NCBI GenBank assembly: GCA_937927625.1
Contig: CALBSD010000041.1
Span: forward strand, 61,631 to 125,630
From: an uncultured Actinomycetes bacterium
Lineage (GTDB): Bacteria > Actinomycetota > Acidimicrobiia > Acidimicrobiales > Ilumatobacteraceae
DNA: 64,000 nucleotides
Direction of reading: 5' to 3'
Program-made: the position numbers and the translations under genes
The notes under the pieces: model-generated
Seen by the model: the letters and a program-made list of their open reading frames with translations, nothing else
The model's database searches: none
What the model was told of the DNA's origin: nothing
Shown here: piece after piece, positions 1 through 8,640 of the stretch
Numbering within the stretch: position 1 is the first letter of the stretch
Layout: the number at the start of each line of letters is the position of its first letter

Positions 1-77
1 ATATTCCCGCGATGGGTGACGCTGAGATTGTGACTGAAGCTCGCAAGCGATGGAGAGCATCAGTAGAGCTCTCGTAA
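1..77 (+). CDS. C-terminal end of an unidentified protein (partial)
   Basis: An open frame enters from the left edge (first full codon at 3) and stops with TAA at 75-77. It gives about 24 residues rich in Arg, Glu and Ala, ending in RASVELS. It lies 10 bases from the stop of the convergent SDR gene, the tight spacing typical of this window. Too little is visible to name a family, and it could be a chance open frame. Confidence 0.45.
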   Translation, partial: IPAMGDAEIVTEARKRWRASVELS

Positions 78-87
78 TGGTCTTGGC

Positions 88-834
88 TTACGACCAGCCG
101 CCAGAGAAGGAAACGAACTGGCCTGTTGCGAAAGTGCTTTGACCGTCGAGGTACGGCATGCAGAAATGTGCGAATTCATCGACAGTGCCCAAGCGTCCGA
201 GTGGAACTTGAGATTCGATTTTCTTGCGCGTCTCTGGGTCGTCGGCACCGGATGCTCGGCGGAACTCTGGGAAATCCATAAAGTTAGTTCCCACTGCATT
301 GACTTGAACGTTGTGTTTGGTCATCTCCATTGCGGAGTTCTTGGCGAGCATGGTGGCAGCTGATCGCATGGAGGAATACAAGGGTGCGCCAGGCGTCGGA
401 CGTGCCGCTGATGCACTCGTGATCAGAAGCATCTGTCCAGATTTCTGACTCACCATTGTGGGAAGTATCGCCTTGAGGAATTCGTAGGGCGCTACAACGC
501 ATCCGTTGTACACCTTGTCGAGATCCTCGCGACTCGACTTGAGGATCGACCCGGTCACGATGAGCCCCGAAAACATCACTGCTGAATCGATGCGGCCGAA
601 TGAGTCCAATGCATGCGCGGCCAATTTCTCGGCGTTCTCTGGCCTGCTGATGTCTCGGACCTTGGAGACACTGACAACGGCGGCTCCGAGGTCTTGCAGT
701 TCATTGGCTAAGCCTTCTGCTGGGTCGCCGATGACTAGGTCATAGCCAGAGCGGGCAAGGGCGCGCGCCAAGGGTGGCCCAACGTAGAAACTGCCATCGT
801 TAATAATTGCGACGGGGCGTGGGGTCTGACTCAT
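88..834 (-). CDS. SDR-family protein with altered active site
   Basis: This 248-residue Rossmann-fold protein has the length and layout of classical short-chain dehydrogenases/reductases. The family normally carries TGxxxGxG for the cofactor, NNAG, and a Ser-Tyr-Lys triad. Here the N-terminal glycine motif is eroded (NDGSFYVGPP near residues 12-20), the NNAG position reads MFSG, and the triad is S140, Y153 and R157, with Arg replacing Lys. The C-terminal part (PLGRLGTVDEFA, then a GGW ending) is normal for the family. The ATG at 834 is preceded by a GGAGG ribosome site. It is divergent from the binding-protein gene at 1042 across a 207-base gap. It may be an oxidoreductase with a shifted mechanism or a non-catalytic SDR; the substrate cannot be told. 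Confidence 0.8.
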   Translation of the reverse strand: MSQTPRPVAIINDGSFYVGPPLARALARSGYDLVIGDPAEGLANELQDLGAAVVSVSKVRDISRPENAEKLAAHALDSFGRIDSAVMFSGLIVTGSILKSSREDLDKVYNGCVVAPYEFLKAILPTMVSQKSGQMLLITSASAARPTPGAPLYSSMRSAATMLAKNSAMEMTKHNVQVNAVGTNFMDFPEFRRASGADDPETRKKIESQVPLGRLGTVDEFAHFCMPYLDGQSTFATGQFVSFSGGWS

Positions 835-993
835 GGAACCTCCAAAGGCGTGATGGGCTCGAAACTAGTAGGGCTAGGTCGCGTGAGACTGAGTGAGGTG
901 TATTCGAGGGGAGCACTTGATTGCTATCAGCAAATTGTTTAGGACAGAAATTTGGCTGTTTGGCTTGATTTGTGCGGTGTTCGTTCGTCTAGG

Positions 994-1019
994 GTGACTG
1001 TAGTCACACAAATTGTGTG
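994..1019 (+). promoter_or_regulatory. Two nested inverted repeats before the binding-protein gene
   Basis: Bases 994-1007 form a perfect 6-2-6 inverted repeat (GTGACT gt AGTCAC). Bases 1005-1019 form a perfect 7-1-7 repeat (CACACAA a TTGTGTG). They lie 22 bases before the ATG at 1042 and just before its GGGGG ribosome site. The CACAC/GTGTG arms resemble the repeat at 13934-13950 ahead of the second binding-protein gene. They could be a repressor operator or a 5'-leader hairpin. The repeats are seen directly; the role is inferred. Confidence 0.5.
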
Positions 1020-1041
1020 CGTCATTCATGGGGGTATTTGA

Positions 1042-2775
1042 ATGAAACAACAGAGGAAGTCCATTCGTTCGCGAATGGTCAAGCGAATGGGGGCGGCTGT
1101 TGCAGTTGCACTCGTCGGTTCAACGTTGGCCGCTAGTGGCTCACACGCATCCGTACGGCCCGCTAGCGCTAAGACACCACGTTCCGGTGGATCCATCACA
1201 GTCATGATTGACGGCTCGATTGCTGGACATTGCTTCCAGAACTCGTTGCCAGGTGGACCTCTTGGTGCATCTCGTTCGATTTACGAGAGCTTGGTTGAGC
1301 GCACCAATAAAGGTAAGTACGTTGGCTATCTCGCAGAGTCATTCACAACAACCGATAACAAGGTGTGGAACATCAAGCTCCGTCCAAACATCAAGTTCTC
1401 AAATGGCGAAGCATTTGATGCAACGGCTGTGAAGCAGAACATTGACATTGGTCGTGGCGCTATTACTTCACACCCTTCGACAGGTATTGGTGTGAACTCC
1501 AACATCCTTTCAGTTGATGTTGTAGATGCTCTGAACGTCAAGGTCACTCTTGAACGTGCCGACAACGACTTCCTTGGTCTCATGTACCGCGCTGGTCGCT
1601 ACGTCATGCGTGCACCAGCTCAGATTGCGAACACTACGGCTGCTAAAGCTGTCTGTTCCACAAACCCAATCGGTACTGGTCCATTCATGCTGAAGTCATT
1701 CACGCCTGATGAGCAAATTGTGGTTCGTAACCCGAACTACTGGCGCAAGGACGGCAAGGGCCGTCAGTTGCCATATCTCGATCAGATCACTTTCGTGGCT
1801 GTGAAAGAGGCATCACAGCGTGCAGCAGCAATCCGCAGAGGAACAGCTGAAGTTGGTTTCTTCACCCAGGGCGATGCAACGTTTACAAACGGTTTGCGGA
1901 CACACAAGTCTCTTGTGACTGGATACGCATCGACCAAGACCGCTTGGGGTCAGTGGATGCCTAACGTGAACAAGACTGGTTCTCCATTTAAGTACCAGAA
2001 CTGCCGTCTTGCTGCTGCGTACTCCATGGACTGGAAGTCGTATAACAAGGTCCGACTGAAGGGCACTGGCGACTATTCCGGTTCCATCGTGGGCAAGAAT
2101 CACATCATGTTCACCACAAAAGGTGCACCGACGTTCGACTTGACAAAGGCCAAGGATTACCTTGCAAAGTGCAATGTTGATCTTGGTGCAGCTGCACCGA
2201 TGAAGATCACCTTGTATGCAGATACAAGTTCACAGTCTCAGAACAACGTGAAGTTCATTCAGCAGTCAATGGAGAAGGCTGGAATTCTTTTCAACACTCC
2301 TTATTACGCTGAGTCTGCTCTGTTGGTTTCCAAGATCTATAAGGGTGGCGGAAATGACTTTGACTTCGCTGAAGGCACACCTGCTGAAGGTGGAACTCCT
2401 GGTTACGTCATTCCTTTCATGGTGAGCAAGGCTTTCATGACTGGAACGACAAACCCAATCGCAGCAACTCCATACGGAATTGGATACAACCGAGTCATCG
2501 CACTGGGCAACCACACTGATACCCATGTTGATGATCTGATTTATGCCGCTCAGGCTGAAACAAATCCGCAACTGGCCAAGACTAAGTGGCAGGCCGCTAC
2601 TCAGTATCTCCAGGAACAGGGTTACGCAATTCCTTCGGTCCATGGTGGCTTCCAAGTCTTCGTGAACAACAAGGCAAAGCTGTACGGCATTGGCAAGTTG
2701 AAGATGCCAGGCGGCCAGACAGCTGACGTTGTTGAGACCAAGGGTCTTGACTACACCGGAGTTTGGAAGGGCTAA
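1042..2775 (+). CDS. ABC transporter substrate-binding protein, family 5 (orphan)
   Basis: This 577-residue secreted protein belongs to the peptide/nickel (SBP_bac_5) binding-protein family that delivers oligopeptides or similar ligands to an ABC importer. Residues 1-38 form a Sec signal peptide: a strongly basic N-region, an Ala/Val/Gly core and a cleavage site near SHA. No lipobox cysteine is seen, so lipid anchoring is not supported. The family signature segment IGTGPFMLKSF followed by NPNYW is present. The signal region and domain order parallel the binding protein at 12166-13914, so the two are paralogues. This copy has no permease beside it and ends at a strong terminator, so it is a stand-alone transcription unit that may share the 7.6-12 kb transporter. 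The ligand is unknown. Confidence 0.9.
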   Translation: MKQQRKSIRSRMVKRMGAAVAVALVGSTLAASGSHASVRPASAKTPRSGGSITVMIDGSIAGHCFQNSLPGGPLGASRSIYESLVERTNKGKYVGYLAESFTTTDNKVWNIKLRPNIKFSNGEAFDATAVKQNIDIGRGAITSHPSTGIGVNSNILSVDVVDALNVKVTLERADNDFLGLMYRAGRYVMRAPAQIANTTAAKAVCSTNPIGTGPFMLKSFTPDEQIVVRNPNYWRKDGKGRQLPYLDQITFVAVKEASQRAAAIRRGTAEVGFFTQGDATFTNGLRTHKSLVTGYASTKTAWGQWMPNVNKTGSPFKYQNCRLAAAYSMDWKSYNKVRLKGTGDYSGSIVGKNHIMFTTKGAPTFDLTKAKDYLAKCNVDLGAAAPMKITLYADTSSQSQNNVKFIQQSMEKAGILFNTPYYAESALLVSKIYKGGGNDFDFAEGTPAEGGTPGYVIPFMVSKAFMTGTTNPIAATPYGIGYNRVIALGNHTDTHVDDLIYAAQAETNPQLAKTKWQAATQYLQEQGYAIPSVHGGFQVFVNNKAKLYGIGKLKMPGGQTADVVETKGLDYTGVWKG

Positions 2776-2800
2776 GCCCTAGAAGAACAACTTCTACGGA

Positions 2801-2833
2801 AGGGACGGTGACCTTCGGGTCACCGTCCCTTTT
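2801..2833 (+). terminator. Rho-independent terminator
   Basis: A 13-base perfect stem (AGGGACGGTGACC paired with GGTCACCGTCCCT) around a TTCG tetraloop is followed by TTT. It sits 25 bases after the stop of the binding-protein gene and before the acyl-CoA synthetase start, separating the two units. Confidence 0.9.
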
Positions 2834-2880
2834 GCATTTCCGTGTCTAGATGTTCGGCGTCCAACGCCTACGGTTAAGAC

Positions 2881-4413
2881 ATGAAGGTAGCGCTGACCAT
2901 TGTTGACCATCTCCGTCGTGCAGAGCAGGTGTACGGAGACAGAATTGCCATTGTTGATGAGCCTGACCAGCCGGGAGAGTCCTGGGGTTCGATTACATAT
3001 GCTGAGATGGCACGTCGTGCTCGTGCGCAAGCTGCTGGCCTTGACGCCCTTGGTGTGCCCCAGGGTGCGCGTGTCGCGATGGTCTCGCAGAACTCGGCGC
3101 GTTTGGTCACTGCATTCTTCGGAGTGAGTGGATTCGGTCGCGTTCTCGTACCAATCAATTTTCGTTTGGTAGCAGAAGAAGTGAAATACATCATCGAGCA
3201 CTGCGGTGCTGAGGTTCTGATTATTGATCCAGAACTAGAAGAGGCACTTGCTGATGTTCAGGCGAAGCACAAGTTCATCATTGGCGCTCAGTCAGACGCG
3301 GTTCTCTACAAATACGACACGCAGCCGGTTGCTTGGGTGGCCGATGAGGACGCCACCGCGACCATCAATTACACCAGTGGTACCACTGCACGCCCCAAGG
3401 GCGTGCAATTGACGCATCGCAGTCTGTGGGTGAACTCTGCGGTGTTCGGTTGGCAGATGAACGTCAACGAAAGTGATGTGTATCTCCACACGCTGCCTCA
3501 GTTTCACGTGAATGGTTGGGGCATGGTGTACGCCGTCACTGCAATGGGTGGAACGCATGTCATTTTGCGCAAAGTGGATGGTGCAGAGATATTGCATCGC
3601 ATTAATCAGCACGGCGTCACCATGTTGTGTGGTGCACCGGCCGTTGCAAATATGATTCTTGATTCGGCAGGGGAGACCAATGAGTCCACTCGTCGGGGAG
3701 AAGTACGTATGGTTGTTGCTGGTGCGCCGCCCCCAACCAAGACGATTGAACGTATTGAGACAGAGCTCGGTTGGGAATTCGTCCAGATTTATGGACTGAC
3801 AGAGACCTCGCCACTGTTGACAATGAACCGCACCCGTAAGGAATGGAGTGAGCTCCCCATTGCAGAGCGTGCTGCCAAGTTGGGTGCTGCTGGATCGCCA
3901 GCTCTTGGTGTTGAAGTGGAGATTGACCCACACGGCGAAGTGCTGGCACGTGGCAACACGGTGATGAGTGGCTACTGGAATCAGCCTGAAGAGACAGGCA
4001 AGGCGATTGTTGATGGTTGGTTTCATACGGGAGATGGTGGGTACTTGGGTGATAACCATTACCTCACGATTGCGGACCGAAAGAAAGACGTCATTGTTTC
4101 CGGTGGAGAGAATGTTTCATCGATTGAAGTAGAGGATGCGGTCTTCTCTCACACTGATGTGGCTGAAGTTGCGGTGATTGGGATTCCTGATGAGAAATGG
4201 GGAGAGAAGGTTCTCGCACTCGTCGTGAAGACTCCTGGTTCCAGTTTGACCGAGGCCGAACTCATCGCGTATGTGCGTACCAAGCTTGCTGCGTATAAGT
4301 GCCCAAAGGTGGTGGAATTCCGTAGTGAACTCGCACGCACGGCAACTGGCAAGCTGCAAAAGTTCATTTTGCGTGCGCCCTATTGGGAAGGTTTTGAGCG
4401 TCAGGTCAACTGA
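2881..4413 (+). CDS. Fatty-acyl/aryl-CoA synthetase (AMP-binding)
   Basis: This 510-residue ANL-superfamily ligase activates a carboxylic acid as an acyl-AMP and transfers it to CoA. Signatures seen in order are the P-loop NYTSGTTARPKGV (about residue 162), the YGLTET A5 motif, the HTGDGG aspartate motif, DRKKDVIVSGGENVSS, and the C-terminal catalytic lysine in TATGKLQK. The length and even spacing suggest a medium/long-chain or aryl-acid ligase; the true acid cannot be told. It runs in its own unit after the terminator at 2801-2833 and converges with the kinase-like gene, 2 bases apart. It is distinct from menE (23151) and from the second ligase at 31570. Confidence 0.88.
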   Translation: MKVALTIVDHLRRAEQVYGDRIAIVDEPDQPGESWGSITYAEMARRARAQAAGLDALGVPQGARVAMVSQNSARLVTAFFGVSGFGRVLVPINFRLVAEEVKYIIEHCGAEVLIIDPELEEALADVQAKHKFIIGAQSDAVLYKYDTQPVAWVADEDATATINYTSGTTARPKGVQLTHRSLWVNSAVFGWQMNVNESDVYLHTLPQFHVNGWGMVYAVTAMGGTHVILRKVDGAEILHRINQHGVTMLCGAPAVANMILDSAGETNESTRRGEVRMVVAGAPPPTKTIERIETELGWEFVQIYGLTETSPLLTMNRTRKEWSELPIAERAAKLGAAGSPALGVEVEIDPHGEVLARGNTVMSGYWNQPEETGKAIVDGWFHTGDGGYLGDNHYLTIADRKKDVIVSGGENVSSIEVEDAVFSHTDVAEVAVIGIPDEKWGEKVLALVVKTPGSSLTEAELIAYVRTKLAAYKCPKVVEFRSELARTATGKLQKFILRAPYWEGFERQVN

Positions 4414-4415
4414 TC

Positions 4416-5528
4416 TCAGTTGCCGTAGCGCTCGATCAGTAGAGCGAGACAATTCTGATCCATCGCAGCTGCGAAGGTGCGTTCGGTGATGGTCTCAGCA
4501 AGTTGACGGCCTCGTTCGTTCGCCATATCCAGCATTCCTCCGACGCTCACCGGAATGATGAGGCACACCATGAGGGCGATGCGATACGCATCGCGAACCT
4601 CGTCGAAAGTAATTGCGACGCCACCATCGACCAAGCACTGGTGATACAGGGCGAGTAGTCGTTCCTCATGTGTGCGGCGGTCATCGATGGTGAGGGACTG
4701 CGCAAGAAGATACGCAACGTCATACGGTCCACCAGAACGGGTAGTGAGTTGCCAGTCGAGAATGACGACATCTCCTTCTGAACCTGGATCTCCGAAGAAC
4801 ATATTCTCGGACCGGAAATCGGTGTGGCAGATTGTTCGTGGGTCACCACCAAAGTCCTCTAATAATCGACCGAATTTTTCCTTCACTGCAGTTCCCATGG
4901 CAATTTGTTCTGCGCTGAGAAGTTTTTCGAATCCATTGCCCAGGAACACTGGCCATGCGTAATCAAAAAGAGGAACAGCCTGCATCGTGACGGGCCCATT
5001 TCCATAGTCCATCCATTCCAAAGCATCGAGATCAGGTGATGCCCACCATTTGGCGTGCATCCTTGCGACTGCAGTGATGGCTCGTTCTGCATGTTCGGGG
5101 GTCATGCCGGCAATCTGGTCGGACACCTCTAGGTGCCCGAGGTCTTCAAGGAGAAGTGCCGAGAGGTTGTTCTCAAAATCAATGGCGCTCCAGTAACACA
5201 GAGGAGTGCGAACACCCGCCTGCGGTGCAACTTCGCGATAGAAGAGCGCTTCTCGGGTGTAGTAGCGGAACATCTGCATCTGAGCTCGATTGGCTTCATA
5301 CGGAGACGGAAGCTTGGCAATCATGTGGCGTGGCAATTCGTTGGCATCCGTCGAGTAGGTGATCGTGAGCCGAGCCAATTGGCCCACCATGCCCACGCCT
5401 TCGCCGATGATCTGTGACTGCACTTCCAGAACCGTGCCAGCAGAGAGGGCTCCAGACGAACGGAGAGCCTCTGTGAGCCATTCTGCGGTGAGTTCTGATA
5501 CTTGGGTGGGAACGGTCATTTCAGCCAT
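4416..5528 (-). CDS. APH/EcKinase-like phosphotransferase
   Basis: This 370-residue protein has the fold signatures of aminoglycoside-phosphotransferase-like kinases: a Brenner-type motif HTDFRSEN (235-242, catalytic D237) and the metal-binding LDW aspartate (D258) followed by GGPYDVAYLL. The family phosphorylates small hydroxylated molecules. Actinobacterial members near acyl-CoA genes are often of unknown substrate, so an antibiotic-resistance role should not be assumed. The ATG at 5528 has an AAGGT ribosome site. It follows alkB on the same strand with a 33-base gap and could be the last gene of a minus-strand unit that begins with the ABC importer. Confidence 0.82.
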   Translation of the reverse strand: MAEMTVPTQVSELTAEWLTEALRSSGALSAGTVLEVQSQIIGEGVGMVGQLARLTITYSTDANELPRHMIAKLPSPYEANRAQMQMFRYYTREALFYREVAPQAGVRTPLCYWSAIDFENNLSALLLEDLGHLEVSDQIAGMTPEHAERAITAVARMHAKWWASPDLDALEWMDYGNGPVTMQAVPLFDYAWPVFLGNGFEKLLSAEQIAMGTAVKEKFGRLLEDFGGDPRTICHTDFRSENMFFGDPGSEGDVVILDWQLTTRSGGPYDVAYLLAQSLTIDDRRTHEERLLALYHQCLVDGGVAITFDEVRDAYRIALMVCLIIPVSVGGMLDMANERGRQLAETITERTFAAAMDQNCLALLIERYGN

Positions 5529-5561
5529 GATGTGACCTTAGTCTCATGATCAAAGCGCTCG

Positions 5562-6167
5562 TTACTCTGTCACAAGTCGCCGAAAGGTGAGATTGACTCG
5601 CGGCCCAATCAAGCTCGACATCTTGGGAACTCGATGCTCCCAGCTCCGCTGGCTGAGGCCAGACATCACTAATAGGGAACCATGACTCAGCATGGTGGTC
5701 GCTAGGTCTCCTGTTTCGCGATGGCGCATGTCGAACCGTCGCTCCGCGCCGAGGGAGATCGACGCAATCAGGGGTTCTGGTCCATTGACCAATTCATCGT
5801 CGGAATGCCAGCCGAGGTGGTCATCGCCATTGCGGTAGTAGTTCACCAGGACGCCGTTAAATGTGTTGTCAGTGTGCTGCTCACACTGTTCTCGCAGCAT
5901 GCTCAATGTGTCAGTCCACGGCTGAGCATGGCGAGGTTTGCCGGAATAGGTATACGACTGCCCATCTGAATGCCATGTGGAGAGTCGAGGTTCCTCGACC
6001 ATCTTTCCGTACATCAAAAGAGTTTGTTGTTCCCAGTTGTTGGTACTGATGATCTCGTCCAAAATTTCATCAGCGCGAGATGATTCGAGAAACTCGGGAT
6101 ACAAGATTGCGGACCCATCACCGAAGAGAATCTCTCCACCGAAGGGAAATGATTGCTGGTTAGGCAT
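5562..6167 (-). CDS. alkB: AlkB-type 2-oxoglutarate/Fe(II) dioxygenase
   Basis: This 201-residue protein matches the AlkB family, which removes alkyl damage from nucleic acid bases by oxidative dealkylation. The iron ligands are visible as H121-x-D123 in GWHSDDE and H178 in WEHRVP; the 2-oxoglutarate-binding arginines are in the segment R190-VNLTF-R196. The PRLSTWHSD segment and NGVLVNYYRNGDDHLGWH resemble ALKBH2/3-like bacterial members. The start overlaps the end of the MFS gene by 8 bases, so translation is probably coupled. The substrate (DNA or RNA) is not decidable from sequence. Confidence 0.92.
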   Translation of the reverse strand: MPNQQSFPFGGEILFGDGSAILYPEFLESSRADEILDEIISTNNWEQQTLLMYGKMVEEPRLSTWHSDGQSYTYSGKPRHAQPWTDTLSMLREQCEQHTDNTFNGVLVNYYRNGDDHLGWHSDDELVNGPEPLIASISLGAERRFDMRHRETGDLATTMLSHGSLLVMSGLSQRSWEHRVPKMSSLIGPRVNLTFRRLVTE

Positions 6168-7593
6168 TCACCGATTTCTTTGGACGAGGGTTCATCGTCG
6201 GTGCTGCGTCCTTGTCAACAATGTTGAACCAGGCCCACAGGGCTCCAAGGAATGAAAGAACGATGCTTCCTGCAAATGCAAGATGGAAGGCCCCAAGAAT
6301 TCCTTCACGTGAAGGTGTGGCGCCTAGTGAGTTCTTTCTCGAGACAAAAATTGTGGACAAGATGGCAACACCCAGTGCGGCAGAAGCTTGTCGTTGTGTT
6401 GAGAAAATTGCCGACGCACGACCAGTGTCCGGCTTATCAATGTTTGCGTATGTTGCTGCTTGAAGTGGAACAAAAGCGAAGGCCATTGCAACGCCTCGAA
6501 TCAACATGAGTCCGCGAATATCCCATTGGCTGATATCGAGCCCGAGAAGAACGAAAGGAACATTGGAAAGACTGACCATGACGAGGCCAAACGTGACAAG
6601 ACGACGTGGTCCGACCGTGTGGTAAAACTTGCCGACAAATTGGCTTGTGACGATTACACCGACAGCCTGCGGGAAGGTTGTGAGCCCTGATTTCAAGGCT
6701 GAGTATCCAAGCAATGTCTGCAGAAACTGTGGAAGCAAAAAGAGGAACGCCGCAAAACTCGCATAAGAGAACGTATTCACCATGTTGGAGTTGCGGAACA
6801 TGCGATCTTTGTACAGACGCAGCGTGAGCATGGGCTGTTCGACACGCAATTCAACAAAAACCATGATGCACAAAAGAAGTGCACCGCCGATTCCCGTTGC
6901 GAGCACCTCGGTAGAAAGCCAACCCTTGTCCGGGCCCTGGGACAGGGAATAGAGGAGTGAGGCAAGTCCTGAAGCGGCGAGAAGGAATCCTGCGATGTCG
7001 AAGGAACCGGCCGTGGGTTCTTTTCCTTCTTGCAAGTACAAGGCTCCGAAAATAAATCCGGCTATACCGATGGGAACATTGACGTAGAAAATCCAACGCC
7101 ATGACAAGTTGTCAATTAAAAGTCCACCGATGATGGGTCCGAGAGCTGGTGCGACGACGGTGGGGATGATGAGGACTGTCGACGCACGCGCGCGTTCTTC
7201 AGGAGGGAAAGCGCGGTACAGCATGGCGGTGCCAACAGGCGTCAGCATGCCTCCACCGACGCCCTGAAGAATACGGAAGGTAATGAGTTCACCGATGCTG
7301 TGCGCCTGACCGCACAGGATGGATGAAAGTGTGAACATGAAAAGTGCAAAGAGGAATGTCTTTTTCGTTCCAATGCGGTCACCAATCCATCCAGAGGATG
7401 GAATCCAGACCGCGATGGAGAGTAGGTAGCCAAGAACCACCCATTCGATGCCTGCACCTTTGACATGAAAGTCTTTGGCAAGGGTAGGAATGGCAACGTT
7501 GACGATTGTGGTGTCCATGATTTCCATGAACAAGCCGAAGACGAAAATGACGGCAACGACCCACTTATATTCGAATGGGGGCTTACGAGGCAT
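6160..7593 (-). CDS. MFS drug/H+ antiporter, DHA2 (14-helix) type
   Basis: This 477-residue integral membrane protein has many hydrophobic segments compatible with 14 helices, as in the EmrB/QacA group that exports hydrophobic compounds by proton antiport. Seen are the motif D1-like start (FGLFMEIMDTTIVNVAIPTL), motif A (GWIGDRIGTKK), and antiporter motif C (ALGPIIGGLLID). It lies 54 bases downstream of the ABC ATPase on the same strand, with GGTAGG ahead of the ATG, and overlaps alkB. The export substrate is unknown. Confidence 0.9.
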   Translation of the reverse strand: MPRKPPFEYKWVVAVIFVFGLFMEIMDTTIVNVAIPTLAKDFHVKGAGIEWVVLGYLLSIAVWIPSSGWIGDRIGTKKTFLFALFMFTLSSILCGQAHSIGELITFRILQGVGGGMLTPVGTAMLYRAFPPEERARASTVLIIPTVVAPALGPIIGGLLIDNLSWRWIFYVNVPIGIAGFIFGALYLQEGKEPTAGSFDIAGFLLAASGLASLLYSLSQGPDKGWLSTEVLATGIGGALLLCIMVFVELRVEQPMLTLRLYKDRMFRNSNMVNTFSYASFAAFLFLLPQFLQTLLGYSALKSGLTTFPQAVGVIVTSQFVGKFYHTVGPRRLVTFGLVMVSLSNVPFVLLGLDISQWDIRGLMLIRGVAMAFAFVPLQAATYANIDKPDTGRASAIFSTQRQASAALGVAILSTIFVSRKNSLGATPSREGILGAFHLAFAGSIVLSFLGALWAWFNIVDKDAAPTMNPRPKKSVNA

Positions 7594-7647
7594 ACGCCTA
7601 CCGTAGACCTTCGTTTGTAGGTTCTAGCGGTTCAAGCCCGCACAGAA

Positions 7648-8640
7648 TTACTCTCCGACTGGATGATGACAGGCTACGAAGTGGCCCAGCGATACTTCTC
7701 GAAGTTGTGGCTCTTCTTGCGCACATAAATCTGATGCCTGAGGACAACGGGTGCGGAAGCGGCATCCGGAAGGTGGATTGAGCGGTGACGGTGGCTCACC
7801 CTGAATCAGGTTGCCCGAGATGGGGCGATCTGGGTCGGGGATGGGTACGGAGCCAACTAGCGCCTTGGTGTAGTGGTGCTTGGTGTTCTGGTACAGCTCT
7901 TCTGGAGGTGCAACTTCGCACACCTTGCCCAGGTACATCACCATGACTCGTGTACTCACTGCCTTCACCACCGCGAGATCGTGAGAGATGAAAATGAGGG
8001 TCAGGCCGTAACGGTCCTTCATGTCCTGGAGGAGGTTGAGGATCTGGGCCTGCACACTGACGTCAAGCGCGGACACTGGTTCGTCACAAATGATCATGGT
8101 GGGATCAAGCGCGAGTGAGCGAGCAATGCTGATTCGTTGACATTGGCCACCAGAGAACTCATAGGAGCGACGATCGCGAACAACTGCTGGATCGAGGTTT
8201 GCTGCGAGAAGCAGCTCATCGATCTTCGCGTTGATCTCTACTTCGTTGCCGCGCTTCCACACACGCAAAGGCTCTGCAAGAACTTCACTCACAGGAAGTC
8301 GTGGGTCGAGAGAGCTCACGGGATCCTGGAAGATCATTTGCATCGCAGGACGCATGTCGCGCAGTTCCTTCTTGCTCAACGAAGTGAGTTCTTTCGAAAG
8401 GAAGTTGACCGAGCCACTCGTTGGCTTTGGCAATTGAAGAATTGCCTTACCGAGAGTGGACTTGCCACAACCGGATTCACCCACGATGGCCAGAGTCTCC
8501 CCACGGATGAGGTCGAAGCTGACTCCAGACACAGCCTTCACAATTTGATTCTTTGAAAGCTTGAACTCAACGGTGAGGTCATTGACCTCGAGTACAAGGT
8601 CGCCTTCTGGCCGCATGTGGGCCTTTCCGCTACCAGCCAT
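7648..8640 (-). CDS. Peptide/nickel-type ABC transporter ATPase (DppF/OppF-like)
   Basis: This 330-residue ATPase powers import together with the permeases and fused ATPase upstream. It has Walker A (GESGCGKST), the ABC signature (SGGQCQR), Walker B (IICDEP) and the C-terminal oligopeptide-transporter extension with CRFRTRCP and a following Cys. The chosen ATG at 8638-8640 overlaps the preceding TAA (TAATG) and has GGAGGAGG just upstream. A longer frame starting at 8670 would add ten residues without a ribosome site. Confidence 0.92.
   Translation of the reverse strand: MAGSGKAHMRPEGDLVLEVNDLTVEFKLSKNQIVKAVSGVSFDLIRGETLAIVGESGCGKSTLGKAILQLPKPTSGSVNFLSKELTSLSKKELRDMRPAMQMIFQDPVSSLDPRLPVSEVLAEPLRVWKRGNEVEINAKIDELLLAANLDPAVVRDRRSYEFSGGQCQRISIARSLALDPTMIICDEPVSALDVSVQAQILNLLQDMKDRYGLTLIFISHDLAVVKAVSTRVMVMYLGKVCEVAPPEELYQNTKHHYTKALVGSVPIPDPDRPISGNLIQGEPPSPLNPPSGCRFRTRCPQASDLCAQEEPQLREVSLGHFVACHHPVGE

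Noticed and set aside
3292..4059. 255-codon open frame on the minus strand
   Set aside because: It is antisense to the acyl-CoA synthetase, whose motifs are complete; composition is unlike the window's proteins.
4416..5528. Aminoglycoside-resistance gene
   Set aside because: The fold signatures match the broad APH/EcKinase group, but there is no resistance-gene context and the segment order matches kinases of unknown substrate.
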